From Methylovorus glucosotrophus (GTDB lineage Bacteria; Pseudomonadota; Gammaproteobacteria; Burkholderiales; Methylophilaceae), in NCBI RefSeq assembly GCF_009858335.1, contig NZ_VMSE01000001.1, forward strand, positions 1,054,001 through 1,118,000: DNA of 64,000 bases, written 5' to 3'. The position numbers and the translations under genes are program-made. Under the pieces are notes generated by a model that saw nothing but the letters and a program-made list of their open reading frames with translations, had not been told where the DNA came from and did not search any database. Below, one piece after another: positions 54,323 through 63,984 of this stretch. How positions within the stretch are numbered: the first letter of the stretch is position 1; each line of letters starts with the position of its first letter.

Positions 54323-56181
54323 AGCCCGAATACATTCAAGGCGCCTCCGCCCGGCGCGGCATTGTATTTCGCGAGGTCGCGGAATGCGCCTGCCGTGCCA
54401 GCGCCGTCTGAATCCTGGGTAAGGCCTTGATTCAATGCAATGCCTGCCCAGCCGCCGATACCTGAATACACACCGATGTATTGCTTGCCATGATGGGCGT
54501 AGGTCATGGCATTGCCCACCACGCCCGAGCCCACCTGAAACTGCCATAGCAACTTCCCATTGCGCGCATCCAGGGCTTTGAACCAACGATCCAGTGTGCC
54601 GTAAAACACCAGATTACCTGCCGTCGCCAGCGCGCCGCCCCATACGGGATAAGGTTCGCGGTTATACCATTTGGCCTGACCTTTCAGTCCATCCCACGCC
54701 ATGAAGCCCCCCATGACACCATCCGGTCCGGGGAACATGGTCAGGCTGGCGCCAGCCCAGGGTTGCCCGGCGACGTACTTCGCTTCGACGGCTTCATACC
54801 GCATGCAAAGGTGATTAAGCGGGACATAAAACAGGCCGCTTTTCGGAGAATAAGCTGCAGGCTGCTCGTCTTTCGCCCCGAGGGCTGCGGGGCAAATGTT
54901 GGCAGTCTCCTGATCTTCATGCGTGGAGTAGCGCGGGTCTTTTTGCGGCACGCCCGTGGCGAGGTCCACATGCGTGGCCCAATTAACAAAGGGATGCATT
55001 TTGGCAGCAACGAGCAAGGTGCCATCACGTCTATCCAGTGTGTAGGCAAAGCCATTTCGATCAAAATGCGTCGCCAGTTTTTGCTTGCCGTGATCCCATA
55101 AAATGACCTCATTTACGCTGTCATAATCCCACTCGTCATGCGGAGTGAGCTGGTAGCCCCATTTAGCCATGCCAGTATCCAGATCGCGGGCGAACAGCGT
55201 CATTGCCCATTTGTTATCGCCGGGCCGCACATCGGGATTCCATACCGACGGGTTGCCGGTGCCGTAATAGACCAGATTGAGTGCCGGATCATACGAAAAC
55301 CATCCCCAGACTGGCCCACCGCCATGCTCCCAACCATTGCCTGCGGCTTGTGGCTTCAGCCAGGTGCGTACGCCAAGATTTTTTTCCGGGTATGCCAGCC
55401 GATCTTTGCTTAAGGCCTTGAAGGCGCCGCCTTCCTTGTTGCCGCCATTCACATCCTCGTAAACGGAGAGGGCGCTGTAATGCGGATTAGCCTGGTTGAA
55501 GTCGGGGCCTATGCGTACATCCTCATCCGGCCCCATGCTGTAAGCTTTCCAGACCTCATGCCCATCCTTGATGGCATAGGCCGCCAGAAAGCAGCGCACA
55601 CCAAATTCGCCACCGCTACAACCCGTCAGCACTTTATCTTTGAATACATAAGGGGCGTTGGTGTTGGTGGCCCCGGTTTTGGGATCATTGACCTGCTTTT
55701 CCCATACCTTTTGTCCGCTATGACTATCCAGTGCGACCAGCATGCCATTGTTTTGCTGCAAAAAAATCTTGTTATCGCCATAAGCCAGGCCACGACTCAC
55801 ATTGTCGCAGCAGAGGATGCCCTGTATATCGTCCGACTGCTTGGGAAAATAAGACCAGAGAATTTTCTGCTGATGGTTCAGATCCAGCGCGTAAACGTTG
55901 TTTGGAAACGCCGTGTGTACATACAGAATATTGCCGATGACCAAAGGTGATCCTTCATGCCCGCGCGTGATGCCGGTGGAGAAGGTCCAGGCCAGTTTAA
56001 GCTTGCCAACACTCATCGCATTAATTTGCTTGAGTTCGCTATATGCTTGATTGAAATTGTCTTTCCTTGGGCTATCCCAGTTGTCTTCAAGGGAGGGTGG
56101 GGACCCCGCAGCATGGGTGTTGGAAAGAATTGAAACGAGGCAGATGAAGCCGGAAAGGCGATTTGAATGACGCATACACAT
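54319..56181 (-). CDS. xoxF: PQQ-dependent methanol dehydrogenase, XoxF type (lanthanide-dependent)
   Basis: This periplasmic enzyme oxidises methanol to formaldehyde or formate with PQQ. The 620 residues start with a signal peptide (cleavage near HAA|GSP) and continue as an eight-bladed propeller. The vicinal disulfide is in ILCCDNVSRG, the metal-binding Glu in CSGGEFGVRC, the Asn in YYGTGNPS, and the active site reads DEWDYDSVNE: Asp352 is the catalytic base and the extra Asp354, where calcium MxaF enzymes have Ala, is the residue that defines lanthanide-dependent XoxF. Tryptophan docking motifs are present at several blade ends. No xoxG/xoxJ or mxa gene is adjacent. An ATG at 56175 is an equally good start. 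Confidence 0.93.
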   Translation of the reverse strand: MCMRHSNRLSGFICLVSILSNTHAAGSPPSLEDNWDSPRKDNFNQAYSELKQINAMSVGKLKLAWTFSTGITRGHEGSPLVIGNILYVHTAFPNNVYALDLNHQQKILWSYFPKQSDDIQGILCCDNVSRGLAYGDNKIFLQQNNGMLVALDSHSGQKVWEKQVNDPKTGATNTNAPYVFKDKVLTGCSGGEFGVRCFLAAYAIKDGHEVWKAYSMGPDEDVRIGPDFNQANPHYSALSVYEDVNGGNKEGGAFKALSKDRLAYPEKNLGVRTWLKPQAAGNGWEHGGGPVWGWFSYDPALNLVYYGTGNPSVWNPDVRPGDNKWAMTLFARDLDTGMAKWGYQLTPHDEWDYDSVNEVILWDHGKQKLATHFDRNGFAYTLDRRDGTLLVAAKMHPFVNWATHVDLATGVPQKDPRYSTHEDQETANICPAALGAKDEQPAAYSPKSGLFYVPLNHLCMRYEAVEAKYVAGQPWAGASLTMFPGPDGVMGGFMAWDGLKGQAKWYNREPYPVWGGALATAGNLVFYGTLDRWFKALDARNGKLLWQFQVGSGVVGNAMTYAHHGKQYIGVYSGIGGWAGIALNQGLTQDSDGAGTAGAFRDLAKYNAAPGGGALNVFGL

Positions 56182-56241
56182 ATAACGAGGAAAATGAAAA
56201 ATCGCTGACAGCGATTTTAGATACGAAGCTTATCCTAAGCC

Positions 56242-57723
56242 TTATATTTTCCTGCACTCGCAGTAAGGCTCTGACGATGAGTACTCTTTTAAATTATATT
56301 TAACTTCATAATTCTTAGGTCTTCTTGATTTTTGAGTGATTATTTCCATCATTCGGTCGTAAATGCTTAATTCTTTTAATGCGATCTGCGTTTTCCCCAT
56401 GCGATTGCCGGCAATGTGTATCGTGATGTCAGCGTTCTTTTTACTTCCTATCACGGTCCAGCCAATGGCAGGAATGGTTTTTTTGTAGTCACTGACTTCA
56501 ATTGGCAATAACTCAGGTGGAGACTGCCAGAATGGGCTACTGATAGGCTGGGAAAACGCCACAATCAATGATCTTAAGGACCACAAGCAACTTGCCGGAC
56601 CAGAATATGGTTCCAGTATTTTTGCATCTTTGCCACAGTAACCTTGCGTGATGTTCCCGTCACTTAATGCACCATGCTGTATAAAATATTGCCAAGTAGC
56701 ATCAAGCGCCCGTTTGGCAACGCCACTGGAAACGGGTCTCTGATTAATGGCTTGGCTGAAAATGAGAGGGGCTGCGGCTGCTAGGCGATAACAAACGCTG
56801 CGACCCATGATCGGTATGCCATTAGTGCCGATAAGATACGGATAGTCGCTTGAGAATGCCTGCAGGCTTTCGTATATAAACCTCTCATCCAGAGTGGGTT
56901 GAATTTTATTAATCCATTGAAGTTGATAATGAAATGCCCATGCATTGTAGAAATCATAGGCACCATGATCTACTGGATTGCCATCTTTAAACCAACCATC
57001 ACCCACATAGAACGACTTTATCCGCTCATAGCTGTTGTGTATGACATCTGGATCATAAGGCTGGCCAAGAGAGCCCAGTACTGCGTTCACCTGAATGACA
57101 AATAAATGCCAGTTGCTGTCTGGAATTTTCTTCCCGTTTACCTGTAGCAGCCATGTTGCAATGTTGTTTTTTTGTTTTTCATCTAATGTTGCCCAGATAT
57201 ATTCTTTTGTTAACCACAACACAAGGGCAACATCAGCGGCTTCGACAATAGATTGTTGATGGTCATGGATTGCTCCCCAGTATTCTGCATGCTCGGGGTT
57301 AGTCCCGTTTACGATGGCAGTCTTCAGCAGATTGACCAAGTCCACGGAATGTCCGTTTTCTAGGGTGTATTGTGTGCCGTGCTGGCCGTAAATCCAGGCG
57401 GCAAATAAAGGTGCAGTCCTTGTAAACCCTTCCATACTGGCCATTTCCGGTCCTTGCTGCATAGGGTTTCCCCCATAGTATGCGCGTGCCCCCCCGTTGC
57501 TCACATGAGTGATAAACCCATTCAGAAAATATTCAAATAAATGCTTGTAATCGGAAAATGTATTATTTGGAGATGGCTGTTGGAATGGGGCTAAAAGATC
57601 CTCGTTTGAAGCCTGACATTTCAGGCCCAATATCCAATAAATGCTCATTATCAGAGAGAAGCATACGATGAATATAAATAGAGGTCTCCGATAGCGATTG
57701 GTTTTAACCATGTGGTTCATCAA
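56242..57723 (-). CDS. DUF2264-family membrane-anchored protein
   Basis: This 493-residue protein has an N-terminal membrane helix (FIFIVCFSLIMSIYWILG, about 16-34) and a large, probably periplasmic, alpha/alpha-toroid domain of the DUF2264 type: GPEMASMEGFTRTAPLFAAW, IPDSNWHLFVIQVNAVLGSL, YVGDGWFKDGNPVDHGAYDF followed by YNAWAFHYQLQWI, and GPASCLWSLRSLIVAF. Families of this fold include polysaccharide lyases and hydrolases, so action on a surface glycan is plausible; no catalytic residue is proven. It is somewhat AT-rich, like the following second polysaccharide locus. A 60-nt gap separates it from xoxF. ATG 57723 or the ATG three codons later could start it. Confidence 0.8.
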   Translation of the reverse strand: MMNHMVKTNRYRRPLFIFIVCFSLIMSIYWILGLKCQASNEDLLAPFQQPSPNNTFSDYKHLFEYFLNGFITHVSNGGARAYYGGNPMQQGPEMASMEGFTRTAPLFAAWIYGQHGTQYTLENGHSVDLVNLLKTAIVNGTNPEHAEYWGAIHDHQQSIVEAADVALVLWLTKEYIWATLDEKQKNNIATWLLQVNGKKIPDSNWHLFVIQVNAVLGSLGQPYDPDVIHNSYERIKSFYVGDGWFKDGNPVDHGAYDFYNAWAFHYQLQWINKIQPTLDERFIYESLQAFSSDYPYLIGTNGIPIMGRSVCYRLAAAAPLIFSQAINQRPVSSGVAKRALDATWQYFIQHGALSDGNITQGYCGKDAKILEPYSGPASCLWSLRSLIVAFSQPISSPFWQSPPELLPIEVSDYKKTIPAIGWTVIGSKKNADITIHIAGNRMGKTQIALKELSIYDRMMEIITQKSRRPKNYEVKYNLKEYSSSEPYCECRKI

Positions 57724-57971
57724 AATGAATGGCCCTGTAATTACATTTTATTAGTTGCACAAAACCTAGGCTGAATACCTATCGGGAGTTTTCTGAACCA
57801 AGTGTAAAGATGATTTTCAATAGGCCTTTTCTACACGCATAAGGCTAATATCTATTTGATACGGCTTGTATTCACACAGGATAGTATATTCTTTTAAAGA
57901 ATCAGAAATAATGCAGTATTTTTACAAAAATAAGTCGATAATTATAAAACGGCTTAACTGCCATAAGGGAT

Positions 57972-59456
57972 ATGAAACAACAACTTGCAAAAGGGGTGGC
58001 TTGGCTGTCTGCAGCCAAACTTATCGTCAATGGGCTCAGCACTGTCAGTACTCTTATACTGGCACGCTATTTGACGCCCGATGATTTTGGTCTCGTCGCG
58101 TTTGCTACCACCATGTTGAGCGTCATCAGCGCTGTCACCGAGCTCTCACTGGCTTCGGCTTTGATTCACCACCGCGATCCTACGGACATTCACTACAACA
58201 CGGCTTGGACAATGAATGTCTTACGATCATTAGCCATAGGTTTGATTTTTTGTCTGGCTGCGCCATGGATTTCCGAAATTCATGGCGACCCTCGCTTGCA
58301 ATCGGTCATGATGGTTTTAGGCGTCACTTTAGCAATGAATGGACTCACTAATCCCAAAATGGTGGTATTGACAAAAAATCTTGTGTTTTGGCAAGAGTTT
58401 GTGCGAAATGTGGCTGAGCGTTTGGCCGGTGTCACGGTAGGGGTAGTGATCGCTATTGTTTACCAAAGTTACTGGGCATTGATAGCAAGCACCGTGGTTT
58501 CACAGTTGGTAAGTATCGCAGTCTCCTATCTGGTATATCCATACCGCCCTCGAATCACCTTGCGGCATGCGAAGCAGTTATGGTCGTTTTCAATCTGGCT
58601 AACGCTAGGGCAGATTATAAATACGCTGAATTGGAAGTTTGATCACTTATTGGTGGGCTTCCTTTTGGGGAATAAGGCGCTGGGTTATTACACGGTGGGT
58701 GACAATCTCTCCACCAAGCCTACGCGTGAAATGATTTCCCCGCTTGAGACAACTCTTTTCCCAGGATTCAGCAAGATAGGTGACGATAAGCAAAGACTCA
58801 AGAATGCATATCGTAAGGCCCAAACTCTTGTCGCTTTGATTGCTCTCCCGGTAGGTGTGGGCATTGCCTTGCTGTCGTCATCCATCGTTTTATTGTTTCT
58901 AGGGCAGAAATGGGAGCCTGTGATTCTCGTGATCCAGATTATGGCCGGCTCAGTCGCAATTCAAACCCTCAGCTCTGCTGTTCAACCACTGGCTTTATCT
59001 CAAGGGCAAACAAAATTACTTTTCAAGCGTGACCTCATCAGCTTTGCCATTCGAATTCCCTTGATTGTCATTGGTCTGTGGACTGCGGGGTTACTGGGAG
59101 TTCTGATCGGCAGAGCGCTGTCAACACTGGTTAGTGTGCATATGAATATGACAATAGTGAAGATGATCATCGGCACATCTATTCGCGAGCAGTGGTTGGC
59201 CAATATACGTTCACTTGCAGGGGTCGCAGGTATGGTGCTGCTCGTTGGGGTCGCTCATTATCAACTTGGGGTTGGTCACAGCACCCTCCAAATGATTACC
59301 CATTTGATCCTGTTCGTTTTTGTTGGCACCGTTGCTTATGCATCGGTGGTATTGGGGCTGTGGCTCTTTATGGGTAAACCCCACGGGCCAGAGCATGAGT
59401 GCATTAATCTGCTGCAATCTCTGATAGGTAAGGTAAAAGCACATTTGAATAAATAA
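57972..59456 (+). CDS. Wzx-type lipid-linked oligosaccharide flippase, paralogue 1
   Basis: This is a 494-residue MOP-superfamily membrane protein with about 12-14 helices that flips undecaprenyl-linked repeat units across the inner membrane. Sequence blocks include KGVAWLSAAKLIVNGLSTVS, LARYLTPDDFGLVAFATTML, ELSLASALIHHRDPTDIHYN and FSIWLTLGQIINTLNWKFDH then LVGFLLGNKALGYYTVGDNL. The MOP-type N-terminal and the LGYYTVGDNL block are typical of PST-family flippases. It is a clear paralogue of the protein at 60508. It is divergent from the DUF2264 gene with a 248-nt gap. Confidence 0.92.
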   Translation: MKQQLAKGVAWLSAAKLIVNGLSTVSTLILARYLTPDDFGLVAFATTMLSVISAVTELSLASALIHHRDPTDIHYNTAWTMNVLRSLAIGLIFCLAAPWISEIHGDPRLQSVMMVLGVTLAMNGLTNPKMVVLTKNLVFWQEFVRNVAERLAGVTVGVVIAIVYQSYWALIASTVVSQLVSIAVSYLVYPYRPRITLRHAKQLWSFSIWLTLGQIINTLNWKFDHLLVGFLLGNKALGYYTVGDNLSTKPTREMISPLETTLFPGFSKIGDDKQRLKNAYRKAQTLVALIALPVGVGIALLSSSIVLLFLGQKWEPVILVIQIMAGSVAIQTLSSAVQPLALSQGQTKLLFKRDLISFAIRIPLIVIGLWTAGLLGVLIGRALSTLVSVHMNMTIVKMIIGTSIREQWLANIRSLAGVAGMVLLVGVAHYQLGVGHSTLQMITHLILFVFVGTVAYASVVLGLWLFMGKPHGPEHECINLLQSLIGKVKAHLNK

Positions 59457-59494
59457 AAACTATTGGGGAAACATCAAGACATCCGGGGGGAATC

Positions 59495-60385
59495 ATGCGT
59501 GTTTCAATCTATATGCCAACGAAAAATCGTCTGGCCAGCCTGCAACTAGCGGTAAACTCAGTACTTGCTCAAAGCTACCAGGATATTGAACTACTCGTGG
59601 TGGATGATGGCTCGACAGACGGAAGTCGAGAATATTTGAAAGCGCTTGAAATGAGAGATCCTCGAGTGAGGATTTTTTTGAATTCCCATAGTCATGGTGC
59701 TTGTCACGCACGGAATATTGCTATCAAAGCAGCAACGGGTGATTTTTTAACTGGGATTGATGATGATGATGAATTTCTGCCTCATCACATCGCCGCACTT
59801 TTGGATTACTGGCATTTTCTAGAGAAGTACGAAACCGCTCCCGTATCTTGTATTTTTCCTCAAGCACTAACCAGGATAAGTTCTGAACAAAGGGTGGGGC
59901 TTCGCAGGGCACGGGTGGCTTACCAGTCCTTGTTTGAGTCAAATTACATAGGTAATCAGATTTTTACCCGACGTGAATATTTCATAAACACGCAAGGTTT
60001 CGATGAGAGCATGCCAGCATGGCAGGACCTGGAATTTTTTTTCAGGGTGCTTAAGACCTATGGCGAAGCAAGGCTAATGGATATCCCCAGTTATATCTTT
60101 GATGAAACCCCCAGGCCAGACCGCTTATCTGTAGGGAAAAAGAATCTCATAACCGCAGCATGCCGTCGCATGATGGAAAAACATGCAGAAGATCCTCGTC
60201 AGCAACAAAGTTTATGGTTACAGGTGTTTGCCAGGCATTATGGTTTTCAACCTGACTTGCTTGAAATACTACAATTTATGAAGCTTGGCTTTTGGCCTGG
60301 AGGATATAAAAGAATCCTTAAGGTTTTTTCGCAAAAATTCAGATGGGCAAGTTTTCCAAAAGAAAATCGTCCAAAGGGACTATAA
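59495..60385 (+). CDS. Glycosyltransferase family 2 (relative of the 36059 gene)
   Basis: This is a 296-residue cytoplasmic GT-A enzyme: MRVSIYMPTKNRLASLQLAV, LLVVDDGSTDGSREYL, GIDDDDEFLPHH (DxD) and YIGNQIFTRREYFINTQGFD then PAWQDLEFFFRVLKTYGEAR. It shares this whole framework with the protein at 36059 in the main eps cluster, so the two loci contain duplicated transferases. It lies 38 nt downstream of flippase 1 with GGGGGGAA before its ATG. Confidence 0.9.
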   Translation: MRVSIYMPTKNRLASLQLAVNSVLAQSYQDIELLVVDDGSTDGSREYLKALEMRDPRVRIFLNSHSHGACHARNIAIKAATGDFLTGIDDDDEFLPHHIAALLDYWHFLEKYETAPVSCIFPQALTRISSEQRVGLRRARVAYQSLFESNYIGNQIFTRREYFINTQGFDESMPAWQDLEFFFRVLKTYGEARLMDIPSYIFDETPRPDRLSVGKKNLITAACRRMMEKHAEDPRQQQSLWLQVFARHYGFQPDLLEILQFMKLGFWPGGYKRILKVFSQKFRWASFPKENRPKGL

Positions 60386-60507
60386 GGAGCTGGTGTAATT
60401 ATTGCTACCATATCCATGGCGTTGACTCGATTGAGGTGTTTTGCCTTTTAAATATTAGAGACTTGCAGAAAAGGTATTCTATTCAATGATATGTAGCAGG
60501 AAATCTC

Positions 60508-61992
60508 ATGAAGGATAAGCTGGTCAAAGGGGTAGCATGGCTGGGCGCAGCCAAAATCGTCGTCAATATCTTAGCGTTGTGCAGTACCGTTGTACTGGCC
60601 AGGCTTTTGACTCCTGCAGATTTTGGCTTGGTGGCTATTGTGATGGCATTACTGGCTATTGTGGAGTCCGTGACTGATTTATCCTTAGCATCTGCCTTGA
60701 TTCATCATAAAAATCCAAGTGAGGATCACTTTCATACTGCTTGGAGTCTCAATCTGACCAGAGGCTTGCTGATCGCTGCCATGTTTGCATGTGCGGCCCC
60801 CTATGTTGCGGATTATTACCATGACAGCCGTTTGAAGGAGATTATGTGGGTTATTGGTGCGTCCATTTTCGTGACAGGATTTAATAACCCAAAAATGGTT
60901 GTATTGACACGTGATCTGATTTTTTGGCAACAGTTTGTTATGACAGTCAGCCAGAAGCTCGCAGGCTTTGTGGTGGGGGTGACGCTGGCGTTCATATTCA
61001 AAAGCTACTGGGCTATCGTGGGTGGGACAGTCGCATCCCAATTGGTCGGTGTTATCGTAACCTATCTCGTTGTTCCTTACAGGCCACGATTTTCATATCG
61101 CCACACGCGAGAAATTTGGTCATTTTCAGTCTGGTTAACCTTAGGGAAAATGATCAACACCATCAACTGGAAATTCGATCATTTGATGATTGGTAGTTAC
61201 CTCGGCACCAAGTCACTAGGGTTTTATACCGTGGGTGACAACCTTGCTGCCATGCCCACGAGAGAGGCCATTCAGCCTCTTGAAAGCACCTTGTTCCCGG
61301 GCTTCAAGCACTTGGTGCATGACAAGATACGTTTGCGTAATGCATATGTTTCGGCGCAAGGAGTAATTACTGCTTTGGCTTTACCCTTAGGGGTCGGATT
61401 TGCCATGGTTGCACACCCCTTGATTCTATTGTTGATGGGCGAAAAATGGTTGCCTGTAGTACAAGTTATCCAGATTATCTCGTGTGTTTTTGTGCTACAG
61501 ACTATTGGTTCTCAAGTTCATCCTTTGGCAATGGCGTTAGGTGAAACTAAGGTCTTATTCAAACGGGACTTTATTAGTTTTTTTATTCGTTTACCTATCA
61601 TTATTGCCGGTATGTTTATGGCAGGCTTGATGGGGGTTGTATACGGTAGGGCAATTTCCGGAACCATTTCTCTAGTGATAAACATGCATCTGATAAGCAA
61701 AATGATCCCTTTAAGTGTACTTTCTCAATTAAAAGGAAATATACGATCTTTGCTGAGTGTTGTTTCTATGGCAGCTATCTTATATTGCATCAAGAGCCTT
61801 TTAGTACTAGAAAGCAATACAAGTGGATTGGTTTTGGAGTTAATGGTTTTATGCGCTAGTGGAGCTATTAGCTATATATCAATTCATGTTCTTTTATGGC
61901 ATATCATGAGTAGGCCATTAGGGCCTGAATCTGAGGCCTTGAGAATAATCAAGGCTGCATTAGCACGTATTAAAGCTAAATTAAGTAAGTAA
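60508..61992 (+). CDS. Wzx-type lipid-linked oligosaccharide flippase, paralogue 2
   Basis: This MOP-superfamily protein is also 494 residues and aligns along its length with the flippase at 57972: KGVAWLGAAKIVVNILALCS, LARLLTPADFGLVAIVMALL, DLSLASALIHHKNPSEDHFH, FSVWLTLGKMINTINWKFDH and LGTKSLGFYTVGDNLAAMPT. The pair flanks a GT2 gene, so a flippase-transferase unit appears duplicated. The C-terminal third is markedly more AT-rich than the first half. A 122-nt gap precedes it. Confidence 0.92.
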   Translation: MKDKLVKGVAWLGAAKIVVNILALCSTVVLARLLTPADFGLVAIVMALLAIVESVTDLSLASALIHHKNPSEDHFHTAWSLNLTRGLLIAAMFACAAPYVADYYHDSRLKEIMWVIGASIFVTGFNNPKMVVLTRDLIFWQQFVMTVSQKLAGFVVGVTLAFIFKSYWAIVGGTVASQLVGVIVTYLVVPYRPRFSYRHTREIWSFSVWLTLGKMINTINWKFDHLMIGSYLGTKSLGFYTVGDNLAAMPTREAIQPLESTLFPGFKHLVHDKIRLRNAYVSAQGVITALALPLGVGFAMVAHPLILLLMGEKWLPVVQVIQIISCVFVLQTIGSQVHPLAMALGETKVLFKRDFISFFIRLPIIIAGMFMAGLMGVVYGRAISGTISLVINMHLISKMIPLSVLSQLKGNIRSLLSVVSMAAILYCIKSLLVLESNTSGLVLELMVLCASGAISYISIHVLLWHIMSRPLGPESEALRIIKAALARIKAKLSK

Positions 61993-62006
61993 ATTAGGAA
62001 CGAAAA

Positions 62007-62996
62007 ATGGGTAGAAATTCGCAGGTTATTAGTCAGCAGAAGCAAGTTATAAAAGCAATACTTCAACCATTACTACCTAAAAATACTCAATATGCATTGG
62101 TTGATTTTCCTGACCATTCTAATGTTGGAGACAGTGCTATTTGGGTAGGAGAGATTGATTTACTGAAAGAAATAACCGGAAACCATCCTTCCTATATAAG
62201 TAAAATCGAAAATTTTCGGCTGGATATTTTAAGTAATGCTTTGCCAGAAGGACCTATTCTCATTCACGGAGGTGGAAATTTTGGCGATCTTTGGCGCAAA
62301 CATCAGGATTTTCGAGAATACTTGATGATTGCATGTAAAGGGAGAAAGGTAATTCAGCTTCCGCAATCAATTAAGTTTGATAATCCTGAAAGTATTGCCA
62401 ATTGTGCAGACTTGATTAAACAGCACGGTGATTTCCACCTATTGGTTCGTGATAAGCCCAGCTTGGATTTTGCAGTTAAAAATTTCTCATGCCATGTTGA
62501 ACTCTCACCCGATAGCGCTTTTGGTATTGGTGAATTGGCCAAGCCCTCAAAACCTGAGGCTGACTTATTTATGCTGTTACGCAATGATAGCGAACGTGCG
62601 GAATATGACAGAACACCTCTTTTTGCATTGAACGCGCTTGGGGCTGATTGGTTAGATGATCCATCATTTTTCCATCAAAGAAGCAAAGTGATTGCGACTT
62701 TGAGCGCACTAAAACAAGGCCGTAAGCCCAATCGATTGGATTATTATCAAGCCTTGGCGCAGGGGCGTTTGATGCGAGGTGTGAAAATGCTTTCACGTGG
62801 GAAGCGCGTGGTAACCGATCGCTTGCATGCTCACATTATTTCCACCTTATTGGATATTCCCCATGTGGCTTTAGATAATAATTACGGGAAAGTGTCGGGG
62901 TATATTAACGCTTGGACAAATACATACCCACAAGTGAAAATCGCAAGTTCGGCGCAAGATGCGATTGAAAAGCTTGATTCCTTGGCCACGTTCTAA
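62007..62996 (+). CDS. Polysaccharide pyruvyl transferase family protein
   Basis: This 329-residue enzyme adds a pyruvyl ketal to sugars of surface polysaccharides. Features are VDFPDHSNVGDSAIWVGEID (N-terminal glycine region), GPILIHGGGNFGDLWRKHQD, KGRKVIQLPQSIKFDN, LLVRDKPSLDFAVKN and the nucleotide/PEP-binding end KRVVTDRLHAHIISTLLDIP then HVALDNNYGKVSGY. It is AT-rich at its 5' part. It follows flippase 2 after 14 nt with AGGAA upstream of its ATG, so it is cotranscribed with it. Confidence 0.92.
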   Translation: MGRNSQVISQQKQVIKAILQPLLPKNTQYALVDFPDHSNVGDSAIWVGEIDLLKEITGNHPSYISKIENFRLDILSNALPEGPILIHGGGNFGDLWRKHQDFREYLMIACKGRKVIQLPQSIKFDNPESIANCADLIKQHGDFHLLVRDKPSLDFAVKNFSCHVELSPDSAFGIGELAKPSKPEADLFMLLRNDSERAEYDRTPLFALNALGADWLDDPSFFHQRSKVIATLSALKQGRKPNRLDYYQALAQGRLMRGVKMLSRGKRVVTDRLHAHIISTLLDIPHVALDNNYGKVSGYINAWTNTYPQVKIASSAQDAIEKLDSLATF

Positions 62997-63021
62997 TCCA
63001 GTTAATTTAGTAGACACCTCC

Positions 63022-63984
63022 ATGAATACACAACCTTTTATTTCGATGATTATTTGCACGCGAAACCGTGCCAATCAATTGCGCCAGGTGCTGGAATCTG
63101 CAAGCAAGATGATGATTCCGGCAGGCTTGGATTGGGAGTTTCTCGTTGTCGATAACGGTAGTACGGATAACACAGCGGAGGTGGTCACGAGTTTTGCTGG
63201 CCGCTTGCCTATTCGTTGCGTGCGCGAAAACGTGCCTGGGCTTTCAAATGCACGTAATCGCGGAGTGCAGGAGGCACGTGGAAAATATATCTGCTGGACC
63301 GACGACGATGTGATTCTGGATAGCCAATGGCTGGCTGCATATGTGGATTCGTTTAATAAACATCCAGAGGCCGTTATTTTTGGTGGCAGGGTCATTCCGG
63401 TACTTGAGGAGCCAATACCTGTATGGTTCAGGGGCGCCATGGATATTTGGCCTTTGAGCAGTATTACCGCTACACGCGATTTTGGAGATGCCGAAATCCC
63501 ACTGGATTTCAAGCGAGGGATTAACCCTTGGGGGGCTAATTTTGCGGTGAGAACCCAAGAGCAAAAGCAGTATCTTTACAACCCTCAGCTTGGGGTGGCG
63601 CCGACTCACAAGCGTACTGGGGAAGAAGTGGATGTCATGTACAAGATGCTGCAAGCCGGGGCTACAGGCTGGTGGGTGCCAGGCACCAAGGTCTTGCATC
63701 AGATTCCGCTTAAACGTCAGAGTCTTTCTTACATTTATGAGTACTGCTATCAGGCGGGAGAAACGTTCGCGTTTGTACAGGCTAATTATCCTGGTAACAA
63801 CCATTATTACGTGAATGGGACACCACCGGATTGCAGCCTCAGTCGGTTGCGCTTATACCGGCGAGCGTTTTTTAAGGCGATCAAGTATGCGGTTAAGACG
63901 CTGCTGGGCGCCAAGGATCGCTTCTTTTATCTTGGGCAGTTCGCATACTACTGGGGGGCAGCATCCTATAAAACCAAAAACTGA
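63022..63984 (+). CDS. Glycosyltransferase family 2
   Basis: This 320-residue GT-A enzyme carries FISMIICTRNRANQLRQVLE, FLVVDNGSTDNTAEVVTSFA, LSNARNRGVQEARGKYICWTD then DDVILD (DxD) and RTGEEVDVMYKMLQAGATGW (acidic acceptor region) followed by VPGTKVLHQIPLKR. ATG 63022 (MNTQPFISM) is the family start; a longer frame from 62959 would overlap the pyruvyl transferase gene. It lies 25 nt after that gene and close to the right edge of the window, where the operon may continue. Confidence 0.88.
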   Translation: MNTQPFISMIICTRNRANQLRQVLESASKMMIPAGLDWEFLVVDNGSTDNTAEVVTSFAGRLPIRCVRENVPGLSNARNRGVQEARGKYICWTDDDVILDSQWLAAYVDSFNKHPEAVIFGGRVIPVLEEPIPVWFRGAMDIWPLSSITATRDFGDAEIPLDFKRGINPWGANFAVRTQEQKQYLYNPQLGVAPTHKRTGEEVDVMYKMLQAGATGWWVPGTKVLHQIPLKRQSLSYIYEYCYQAGETFAFVQANYPGNNHYYVNGTPPDCSLSRLRLYRRAFFKAIKYAVKTLLGAKDRFFYLGQFAYYWGAASYKTKN

